Shown here: positions 31,863 to 38,508 of the stretch, piece after piece
How the letters are laid out: each line of letters opens with the position of its first letter
Numbering within the stretch: the first letter of the stretch is position 1
Source: Vibrio sp. Isolate32
GTDB taxonomy: Bacteria > Pseudomonadota > Gammaproteobacteria > Enterobacterales > Vibrionaceae
Assembly: GCF_022397955.1 (NCBI RefSeq)
Contig: NZ_JAKEUQ010000032.1
Span: 188 to 38,695, forward strand
Direction: 5' to 3'
DNA length: 38,508 nucleotides
Program-made: the position numbers and the translations under genes
Notes under the pieces: generated by a model
Database searches by the model: none
Told to the model about the DNA's origin: nothing
Seen by the model: the letters and a program-made list of their open reading frames with translations, nothing else

Positions 31863-31952
31863 TTCTATTCCTAGTATTTACGAAGTTGGTATTCATTGTT
31901 AGTCACCTTAAGTGACCTGATTACCGTACTTGGATAAACACATTTCCTATAA

Positions 31953-31982
31953 TTAAAAATAACCCCAGTTGATACTGGGGCT
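31953..31982 (-). terminator. Hairpin between ileS and lspA
   Basis: On the minus strand CCCCAGT-ATCA-ACTGGGG (31963-31980) is followed by TTATTTTTAA. It lies 39 bases after the ileS stop. The T-tract is interrupted, so partial termination is likely. Confidence 0.65.
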
Positions 31983-32019
31983 ATGATTTTTACAAAAAGT
32001 TCAGTCTTTCTCTGAGCTG

Positions 32020-34878
32020 TTATGCGAACTTACGCACTTCGCCTTCACCGTCGATGTTCGACATACAACGACCACATACTTTCTCGTGACCTTCGATAGT
32101 GCCTACATCTGGAGTGTGGTGCCAGCAACGGTCACACTTCTCAGCTTCAGTAGCTGCAACTTCAACGAATAGACCAGCAACGTCTGTCGCTTGAGCTGCA
32201 TCAGACTTCTCGCTCAGTGGCTTAACAACAGCTGCAGAAGTGATAAGTACGAAACGTAGCTCATCTTCTAGCTTGTTGATTTTAGCTGCTAGTGCGTCCT
32301 CAGCGTATAGCGTTACTTCAGCTTGCAGTGCACCACCGATCGTTTTCTCTTTACGAGCATCTTCAAGAAGCTTGTTCACTGCGCCACGAACCGTTTGGAT
32401 TTCAGTCCAGAATTCATTGCTTAGCTCTTCGCCTTCAGCAAGACCAAATAGACCTTCGAACCACTCACCTGTGAATACGAACGTGTCGCGCTTACCCGGC
32501 ATTTCATTCCAGATTTCATCTGCAGTGAACGACATGATAGGCGCCATCCAACGAACTAGAGCTTCTACGATGTAGTAAAGCGCAGTTTGACAGCTACGTT
32601 GAGCATGGCTGCCCTGCTTCGCTGTGTACTGACGGTCTTTAATTACGTCTAGGTAGAAAGAACCCATTTCGATAGAACAGAACTGCATTAGACGTTGAGT
32701 CACACCGTGAGTGTTGTACTCGCCGTATGCTTTAACAATCTCTTCTTGTGCAGCTTGAGCACGGCCAACAGCCCAACGATCAAGTGCAACCATCTCTTCA
32801 GCAGGTACTAGGTCAGTTTCAGGGTTGAAACCGTTTAAGTTCGCTAGGAAGAAACGAGCCGTGTTACGAATACGACGGTAAGCATCCGCTGAACGCTTCA
32901 GGATTTCATCAGAAACCGCAACTTCACCTGTGTAGTCTGTAGAAGCAACCCATAGACGCAGGATATCTGCACCTAGCTTGTTGGTTACGTCTTTAGGCGC
33001 AACAACGTTACCGATAGATTTAGACATCTTACGGCCGTTACCATCCACCACGAAACCGTGTGTTAGTACTTGCTTGTATGGTGCTTCGTCTTTCATCGCG
33101 ATAGATGAAATTAGAGAAGACTGGAACCAACCACGGTGTTGGTCTGAACCTTCAAGGTAAAGATCAGCACTGTGCGTGCGCTCTTCGTTCGGGAAGTTAT
33201 ACTCTTCGCGAGAATCAACAACAGAGAAGTGTGTAACACCTGAATCGAACCATACATCTAGTGTATCTAGCACTTTTTCGTACTTGTCTGCATCTTCAGC
33301 GCCCATTAGTTCAGCAGCGTCGACATCCCACCAAGCTTGAATACCTTTCTCTTCAACGAGCTTCGCGACTTTTTCGATTAGCTCAGAGCTATCTGGGTGA
33401 AGTTCTGACGTTTCTTTATGAACAAACAGAGCAATTGGTACACCCCAAGTACGTTGACGAGAGATACACCACTCAGGACGACCTTCGATCATACCTTCGA
33501 TACGGCTTTGACCCCATTCCGGCATCCACTCAACATTCTTCGTTGACTCTAGTGCTTTTGCACGTAGGCCAGCTTGATCCATAGAGATGAACCACTGTGG
33601 TGTTGCACGGAAGATGATTGGAGTTTTGTGTCTCCAACAATGTGGGTAGCTGTGTTCGTAAGCGTGGTGATGCAAAAGTGCACCTTTCTCTTTTAGAACT
33701 TCTAAAACAGAGTCGTTCGCTTTAAATACGTGCTGACCAGCAAATAGCTCAGTATCTGGCAGGTAAACACCGTTAGAGCCTACTGGATTAGCGATTTCTA
33801 AGTTGTACTTTTTACCAACCACGAAATCCTCTTGACCGTGGCCAGGAGCAGTGTGAACAACACCAGTACCTGAATCAGTCGTAACGTGATCACCTAGGAT
33901 AGCAGGAACTGTGAAGTCGTAGAACGGGTGGTTGAACTGAGAAAGCTCAAGATCAGCACCAGTTGCAAAACCTAGGTTGTGGAAATGCTCGATACCTGCA
34001 CGATCCATTACGTCTTTTGCTAGTTCAGAAGCAACAACGATACGTTGAGCTGGCTGGTCGCCATTAGCTTCAACTTGGATAAGTACGTATTCAAGATCAT
34101 CACGTAGACATACTGCGCGGTTAGCTGGAAGAGTCCATGGTGTTGTTGTCCAGATAACGATAGAGATTTCGCCCTGACCAGCATGGCCGTCAGCTAGAGA
34201 GAATTTCTTTAGAAGCGCAGCTTCGTCAGCTGCAGTAAATTTCACATCGATAGATGGAGATACTTTATCTTTGTATTCAACTTCAGCTTCAGCCAGAGCA
34301 GAACCACAGTCAGTACACCAGTGAACAGGTTTGAAACCTTTCAGTAGGTGACCTTTGTCTGCGATTTTGCCTAGAGAACGAATGATGTTCGCTTCTGTGC
34401 CGAAATCCATAGTGCGGTATGGTTTGTCCCACTCGCCCATGATACCAAGACGTTTGAAGCTCTCTTTTTGACCTTCAACTTGGCCCGCAGCGTACTTACG
34501 ACACTCTTCGCGGAATTCAGCAGCAGAAATCTTCTGACCAGGCTTACCTTTCTTCTTCTCAACCATTAGTTCGATTGGAAGACCGTGACAGTCCCAACCA
34601 GGGATGTACGGTGCATCAAAACCAGAAAGGGTCTTAGATTTAATAATAATGTCTTTAAGAATCTTATTCAGCGCGTGGCCAATGTGAATGTCGCCGTTCG
34701 CGTATGGAGGGCCATCATGCAGTACGAAAGATTTTTTACCTTTCTTTGCCTTACGGATTTCGCCGTAAAGATCTTCTTTGTACCAACGCTTAAGCATTTC
34801 TGGCTCACGATTTGCCAGATTGCCGCGCATTGGGAACCCTGTTTCTGGTAAGTTCAGGGTATCTTTATAATCACTCAT
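32020..34878 (-). CDS. ileS: Isoleucyl-tRNA synthetase
   Basis: Class I aminoacyl-tRNA synthetase that charges tRNA-Ile, with an editing domain that removes Val-tRNA. It has 952 residues (E. coli 938). The HIGH signature is GDIHIGHALNK (about 64-67). The CP1 editing domain (about 200-400) carries TTPWTLPANRA and HTAPGHGQED. The KMSKS loop is GRKMSKSIGN (about 603-607). The C-terminal zinc ribbon CDRCWHHTPDVG...CGRCMSNI marks the bacterial type that uses the full C-terminal domain. It is followed by lspA and preceded by ribF, the conserved cluster. Confidence 0.98.
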   Translation of the reverse strand: MSDYKDTLNLPETGFPMRGNLANREPEMLKRWYKEDLYGEIRKAKKGKKSFVLHDGPPYANGDIHIGHALNKILKDIIIKSKTLSGFDAPYIPGWDCHGLPIELMVEKKKGKPGQKISAAEFREECRKYAAGQVEGQKESFKRLGIMGEWDKPYRTMDFGTEANIIRSLGKIADKGHLLKGFKPVHWCTDCGSALAEAEVEYKDKVSPSIDVKFTAADEAALLKKFSLADGHAGQGEISIVIWTTTPWTLPANRAVCLRDDLEYVLIQVEANGDQPAQRIVVASELAKDVMDRAGIEHFHNLGFATGADLELSQFNHPFYDFTVPAILGDHVTTDSGTGVVHTAPGHGQEDFVVGKKYNLEIANPVGSNGVYLPDTELFAGQHVFKANDSVLEVLKEKGALLHHHAYEHSYPHCWRHKTPIIFRATPQWFISMDQAGLRAKALESTKNVEWMPEWGQSRIEGMIEGRPEWCISRQRTWGVPIALFVHKETSELHPDSSELIEKVAKLVEEKGIQAWWDVDAAELMGAEDADKYEKVLDTLDVWFDSGVTHFSVVDSREEYNFPNEERTHSADLYLEGSDQHRGWFQSSLISSIAMKDEAPYKQVLTHGFVVDGNGRKMSKSIGNVVAPKDVTNKLGADILRLWVASTDYTGEVAVSDEILKRSADAYRRIRNTARFFLANLNGFNPETDLVPAEEMVALDRWAVGRAQAAQEEIVKAYGEYNTHGVTQRLMQFCSIEMGSFYLDVIKDRQYTAKQGSHAQRSCQTALYYIVEALVRWMAPIMSFTADEIWNEMPGKRDTFVFTGEWFEGLFGLAEGEELSNEFWTEIQTVRGAVNKLLEDARKEKTIGGALQAEVTLYAEDALAAKINKLEDELRFVLITSAAVVKPLSEKSDAAQATDVAGLFVEVAATEAEKCDRCWHHTPDVGTIEGHEKVCGRCMSNIDGEGEVRKFA

Positions 34879-34942
34879 CGATTCTTAATTCCGTTATACT
34901 TGGGCGAAGTTAGACATTATGTTAATCGGTGGAATCATCCGA

Positions 34943-35878
34943 TTAATTCTTTAGCTGAAGCAGCCACACCCTTGCGGCTTCAGCATCCAATTCTATTTGA
35001 TTCTTTAATGCGTCGAACGATTCAAACTTTATCTCGTCGCGCAGTTTGTGCAAAAGTCGTACTTCTAACTGTTTACCATACAAATTGGCTTTAAAGTCAA
35101 AAAAGTGAACTTCTAATTGCTGCCTTACACCATTCACCGTTGGTCGTTGTCCAATATTAGCAACGCCACCGACAGGAACCCCGTCGATATCCAATGCTTC
35201 AACAACGTATACTCCCGACACAGGAGAGACACAACGCTTTAATGGAATGTTAGCGGTAGGGAAACCTATGGTTCTCCCTAGTTTTCGACCATGGGACACA
35301 CGACCACTTATGCTGTAATCACGTCCTAACATGGTAGCACTTGCAGCCAAATCATCGACCGCTAATGCATTTCGTATCTCAGTACTGCTGACACGTAATT
35401 GATTTAAGCAATAGCTTTGGGTGCTTACCACCTCAAAACCGTGCTTCTCGCCCGCTTCTTTGAGCATAGCGAAATTGCCAGTGCGGCCTTTGCCAAAACA
35501 AAAGTCATCACCAACCACCAAAAACTTCACGCCAAGCTTATCAACCAAAAGATCTTTAATGAATGCTTCCGCAGATAAACTTGCAAAGTACTGATTAAAA
35601 TTGACACACAATAAACGACTGATATCTAGCTTGCTCAGTTGTACGTACTTATCGCGTAAGCGAGTCAAACGTGCCGGCGCTTTATCTCGGGCAAACAGCT
35701 CCATAGGCTGCGGTTCAAACGTCATAACAACAGAAGGTAACCCTAATGCTGCCGCTTGTTCACAAACCTGGCTAAGAACCTCTTGATGTCCTAAGTGAAC
35801 ACCATCGAAGTTACCTATGGTCAATACACAGCCGTGATGCTGCGCTTTAATATTGTGTATACCTCGGATCAGTTCCAT
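34943..35878 (-). CDS. ribF: Bifunctional riboflavin kinase / FAD synthetase RibF
   Basis: Cytoplasmic enzyme of 311 residues that makes FMN from riboflavin and then FAD. The N-terminal nucleotidyltransferase domain has LTIGNFDGVHLGHQEVL (about 19-35) and VGDDFCFGKGRTG, with ISSTEIR-like VSSTEIRNAL. The C-terminal kinase domain (about 185-311) begins GRVSHGRKLGRTIGFPTANI and contains PVSGVYVV. It lies 64 bases before ileS and 70 bases after murJ on the same strand. Confidence 0.97.
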   Translation of the reverse strand: MELIRGIHNIKAQHHGCVLTIGNFDGVHLGHQEVLSQVCEQAAALGLPSVVMTFEPQPMELFARDKAPARLTRLRDKYVQLSKLDISRLLCVNFNQYFASLSAEAFIKDLLVDKLGVKFLVVGDDFCFGKGRTGNFAMLKEAGEKHGFEVVSTQSYCLNQLRVSSTEIRNALAVDDLAASATMLGRDYSISGRVSHGRKLGRTIGFPTANIPLKRCVSPVSGVYVVEALDIDGVPVGGVANIGQRPTVNGVRQQLEVHFFDFKANLYGKQLEVRLLHKLRDEIKFESFDALKNQIELDAEAARVWLLQLKN

Positions 35879-35948
35879 TATGATCAGCTAAAACCTGTTA
35901 TTTGCATCATTCATTGTGTGAAACCGACGGATTATATACTAATCAGTA

Positions 35949-37511
35949 TTAATCTGTCGCTGCTTTTAAATGTTTTACTCGGATACCTAAAATCAGTACC
36001 GAAACAATATAAACAAAGCCACCAAGTCCAATCAAGCCTGTTAATGTCAGTGCTCTCTGGCTTAAGCTCCATTCAAGCCAATGTTGCATATTATCCAGCT
36101 GCCATAAAATAGCCGCGACCATCACCACTCCTGAGATAATCAATTTGGCACTAAACAACAAGGTTGTCTTAGTTAATTGATACACACCCGCAAGGTGCAA
36201 TCCGCGATATAACAACGCCATATTCACAAAAGCAGACAATGCCGTCGCAATCGCCAAACCCACATAACCATAGAAATAAGCGAAAATCGCGTTAAACACC
36301 ATATTGGTCACCATAGCGATAATGCCGTACTTAACCGGTGTTTTGGTATCTTGGCGAGAGTAATAACCCGGAGCTAAAACTTTAATCAACATGAAGTTAA
36401 GCAAGCCTGACGCGTAAGCCACCAATGACATCGATGCCTGCTGTACATCATGTGGAGAGAACTCACCACGCATGAATAGCACCATCAGCATCGGTTTAGC
36501 TAAAACGATAAGACCTAACATCGCAGGAATACCAAGCAGTAAAACCATGCGCACGCCCCAGTCCATGGTATGCGCGAACCCTTCTCCTTGAGCATCTACG
36601 TGTTTACGAGATAAAGCAGGAAGAATCACAGTCGCAATCGCGATACCGAATAAACCGAGAGGAAATTCAAGCAGTCGGTCTGAGTAGTACAACCAACTGA
36701 TAGAGCCTGTTGCGAGGAAGCTGGCAATAAAGGTATCAAACAATAAGTTGATTTGACTGACCGACACACCGAACAAAGCAGGGATCATTAATGTGCGGAT
36801 CTTAACCACACCTGGATCTCTCCAGCCCCACTTCGGCTTAACCAACACACCCGCTTTGATCAAGAAAGGCATTTGGAAAAGGAATTGGACTAAGCCACCA
36901 AGAAACACACCAATCGCCAAACCAATTTCTGGTTGATCTAAATTAGGTGAGATAAACCACGCAGCGCCTATGATCATCACATTCAAGAACACAGGGGTAA
37001 AAGAGGAAACCGCAAACTTACCTAGCGTATTAAGAATCGCACCAGATAAAGCAACAAAGGTGATAAACCATAAATAAGGGAAGGTAATCTTGAGCATAAA
37101 GCTCGCCAGCTCAAATTTAGGCGCCGCTGGGCCATCATTTAGCCAGTCGATAAACCAACCCGCACCAAACAGCGCGGTAATCGCTCCAGAGCCTAGCACA
37201 CCGATAACGGTAACAATAGAGACTAATACCCCGAGCGTGCCTGAGACCTTAGCGATTAAGTCTCGGGTTTTCTCTTTGTCACCAGTCGCGTGATATTCCG
37301 TTAATACAGGGACAAAGGCTTGAGAAAAGGCACCTTCTGCAAACAGTCGACGTAAGAAGTTCGGGATTTTATTAGCGAAGAAAAATACGTCTGCACTCGC
37401 TCCTGCTCCCATCAAATTTGCTACTACTACATCACGTACTAGCCCCAATACACGGGAAACAAAAGTCATTGCACTGACAATCAGGCCTGACTTTAATAGT
37501 CGTTTACTCAC
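35949..37511 (-). CDS. murJ: Lipid II flippase MurJ
   Basis: MOP-superfamily inner-membrane protein of about 14 helices that flips the peptidoglycan precursor lipid II to the periplasm. Landmarks: LKSGLIVSAMTFVSRVLGLVRDV at the N-terminus, NKIPNFLRRLFAEGAFSQAFVPV and YYSDRLLEFPLGLFGIAIATVILP. I choose the GTG at 37511 (520 residues, MSKRLLKSG), because AGAGG lies 5 bases before it. The next upstream start, a GTG at 37526, adds 5 residues and has no site. It is upstream of ribF and divergent from rpsT, the same arrangement I recall for V. cholerae. Confidence 0.96.
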   Translation of the reverse strand: MSKRLLKSGLIVSAMTFVSRVLGLVRDVVVANLMGAGASADVFFFANKIPNFLRRLFAEGAFSQAFVPVLTEYHATGDKEKTRDLIAKVSGTLGVLVSIVTVIGVLGSGAITALFGAGWFIDWLNDGPAAPKFELASFMLKITFPYLWFITFVALSGAILNTLGKFAVSSFTPVFLNVMIIGAAWFISPNLDQPEIGLAIGVFLGGLVQFLFQMPFLIKAGVLVKPKWGWRDPGVVKIRTLMIPALFGVSVSQINLLFDTFIASFLATGSISWLYYSDRLLEFPLGLFGIAIATVILPALSRKHVDAQGEGFAHTMDWGVRMVLLLGIPAMLGLIVLAKPMLMVLFMRGEFSPHDVQQASMSLVAYASGLLNFMLIKVLAPGYYSRQDTKTPVKYGIIAMVTNMVFNAIFAYFYGYVGLAIATALSAFVNMALLYRGLHLAGVYQLTKTTLLFSAKLIISGVVMVAAILWQLDNMQHWLEWSLSQRALTLTGLIGLGGFVYIVSVLILGIRVKHLKAATD

Positions 37512-37686
37512 AGAAACCTCTGACACTGGTTGATTACTTTCAAGGGAGGATAAATACTATCCTGCCCTAAGAAGCATATTTATTAGCATTGGTCTAAAAA
37601 TGCTGTTAGAATCCCCGCCATCTTAACCGCGATGACCTTTCCATACCAAAGTTTGTTTGGCTACGATTGGTTTTTGCACAAATCAT

Positions 37687-37715
37687 TTGACAATTAAGCG
37701 CTAATGAGGGATAGT
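37687..37715 (+). promoter_or_regulatory. Promoter of rpsT
   Basis: TTGACA (37687-37692), a 17-base spacer and GATAGT (37710-37715), followed by a C/G-rich discriminator, 48 bases before the rpsT start. Confidence 0.75.
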
Positions 37716-37762
37716 CCTCGCCCTTAAATTGTCACCGAACTAAGTTTTTGGGAGTTAGACCC

Positions 37763-38023
37763 TTGGCAAACAGTAAATCTGCTAAGAAGCGCGCTATCCA
37801 AGCTGAGAAACGTCGCCAGCACAATGCTAGCCGTCGTTCTATGATGCGCACTTACATGAAAAAGACTATCGCAGCTATCGCAGCTGGTGATAAAGAAGCT
37901 GCAACTGCTGCTCTTGTAGAAGTTACACCACTTCTTGACCGTATGGCGACTAAAGGCCTTATTCATAAGAATAAAGCTGCACGTCATAAGTCTCGTTTCG
38001 CTGCTGCAATCAAAGCTCTTTAA
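37763..38023 (+). CDS. rpsT: 30S ribosomal protein S20
   Basis: Primary 16S rRNA-binding protein of the small subunit, 86 residues (E. coli 87), very Lys/Arg/Ala-rich: ANSKSAKKRAIQAEKRRQHN at the start, KNKAARHKSRF near the end. I choose a TTG start at 37763, preceded by GGGAG. The E. coli gene also begins with UUG, where the weak start serves S20 autoregulation. The next in-frame start upstream (37748, also TTG) overlaps this ribosome-binding site and is not credible. It is divergent from murJ and has its own promoter and terminator. Confidence 0.98.
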   Translation: MANSKSAKKRAIQAEKRRQHNASRRSMMRTYMKKTIAAIAAGDKEAATAALVEVTPLLDRMATKGLIHKNKAARHKSRFAAAIKAL

Positions 38024-38045
38024 TAGAAATTTGATTACAACGCAA

Positions 38046-38077
38046 AACGAAAAAAACCGGCCTAGGCCGGTTTTTTT
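38046..38077 (+). terminator. Terminator of rpsT
   Basis: AAAAAACCGGC, CTAG loop, GCCGGTTTTTT around 38051-38076: a perfect stem with T7 to the right, 28 bases after the stop. Confidence 0.94.
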
Positions 38078-38201
38078 ATATCTAAATTTTGAGTAACGCT
38101 TTTATTTTACGTGCTAACAGCCGTTTTGCTTACCGATAGACTGTTAAGCAAATAGATAAAACAAACAATCAGGAAAATAAATAGAGAAGCAAATTGATAC
38201 G

Positions 38202-38231
38202 TAGATAGGTAGATAGATAGATAGATAGATA
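38202..38231. repeat. TAGA tetranucleotide microsatellite
   Basis: TAGA, TAGG, then five uninterrupted TAGA units from 38210 to 38229. It lies in the non-coding stretch between the rpsT terminator and the IS end. The rest of that stretch shows nothing I can name. Confidence 0.95.
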
Positions 38232-38264
38232 AACATTAACGTTCAATGTGAAATACTAACACTT

Positions 38265-38508
38265 TGATCTGCTCCAGCCAGACTGGACACTTCATTAAGC
38301 GACATTTTGATTTTCAAAGTTAACTGGGCTTAGATACCCAAGAGCACTGTGCCTTCTTGTCCGATTATAATCAACCTCTATGTATTCAAAGATTGTTTGG
38401 CGCATCTCGTCTCGCGTCATGATCGGCTCATACTGGATCGCTTCAACTTTCATTGAATGGAAGAAGCTCTCAACACAAGCATTGTCCCAGCCGTTTCCTT
38501 TCCTACTC
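38265..38508 (-). mobile_element. IS3-family insertion sequence, right end (partial)
   Basis: The candidate terminal inverted repeat begins TGATCTGCTCCAGCCAGACT at 38265 and ends in TGGACA at 38289. This is the TGATC...GGACA form seen in IS3-like elements. The inward sequence is the end of an IS3-type transposase gene. The other end lies beyond the window, so intactness and target duplication cannot be judged. Confidence 0.8.
38295..38508 (-). CDS. IS3-family transposase OrfB, C-terminal part (runs off window)
   Basis: The minus strand is open from the window edge to a TAA at 38295-38297 and encodes about 70 residues of an rve-type integrase core. GNGWDNACVESFFHSMKVE contains the third catalytic acidic residue (the Glu of the DDE triad), followed by YIEVDYNRTRRHSALGYLSP, the typical OrfB ending. 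The catalytic Asp residues and OrfA would be outside the window. No frame disruption is seen in the visible part. Confidence 0.9.
   Translation of the reverse strand, partial: SRKGNGWDNACVESFFHSMKVEAIQYEPIMTRDEMRQTIFEYIEVDYNRTRRHSALGYLSPVNFENQNVA

Noticed and set aside
35795..36112. 105-codon plus-strand frame over ribF and murJ ends
   Set aside because: Antisense shadow spanning the ribF 5' end, the intergenic gap and the murJ 3' end; low-complexity and no ribosome-binding site.
1..38508. tRNA genes, riboswitches, prophage or conjugative modules
   Set aside because: No cloverleaf, riboswitch core or phage/conjugation gene was seen; apart from the IS end, the window is chromosomal core.

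Overview
The window is a segment of a Vibrio chromosome (family Vibrionaceae, probably chromosome I). The evidence is the 16S 5' end, an MbaA-type GGDEF/EAL gene between pheA and yjjX, the blocks clpB-pgeF-rluD/bamD and murJ-ribF-ileS-lspA-fkpB-ispH, and a PilZ gene next to ettA and tyrA. From memory, this is the gene order of V. cholerae around VC0679-VC0711. Most of it is core genome. Accessory signal is limited to two decayed genes, some short repeats and an IS3-type element cut by the right edge.

Layout. 1-758: start of an rRNA operon (16S 5' end, boxA leader, P2 and P1 promoters, minus strand) directly behind the clpB terminator. 759-5192: clpB with a sigma-32-type promoter, then rluD-pgeF. 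5330-7233: bamD, then a broken MltF-like lytic transglycosylase gene. 7240-9324: raiA behind CRP-like sites, then pheL-attenuator-pheA. 9325-12555: a probable 3' remnant of nspS, mbaA and yjjX. 12683-15096: slt and trpR (minus). 15360-18567: ettA, a PilZ gene and an M23 peptidase gene. 18697-20999: aroF-tyrA (minus) behind a TyrR operator. 21243-24421: nagZ, then anmK-murQ (peptidoglycan recycling). 24547-29516: a small lipoprotein, a CstA-type transporter and the BtsS/BtsR two-component system. 29668-37511: ispH, fkpB, lspA, ileS, ribF and murJ (minus). 37763-38023: rpsT. 38265-end: IS3-family element.

How the genes fit together. Aromatic amino acid synthesis is represented twice, with different control: pheA by a Phe-rich leader peptide and attenuator, aroF-tyrA by TyrR boxes. 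TrpR is also encoded here. Cell-wall turnover is represented by slt, nagZ, anmK, murQ, murJ, an M23 peptidase and the dead MltF-like gene. Two genes belong to cyclic-di-GMP signalling (mbaA and PilZ). The cstA-btsS-btsR block looks like a pyruvate sensing and uptake module.

The most striking unexplained structure is upstream of cstA. Ten same-strand 8-bp repeats spaced 20-21 bp apart (24958-25150) match the motif known for E. coli BtsR (YehT), ACC(A/G)CT(C/T)A. E. coli is known for a pair of such sites. Two further points deserve attention: mbaA appears to have lost its partner gene nspS, and the MltF-like gene has lost its whole catalytic domain while keeping both ends.
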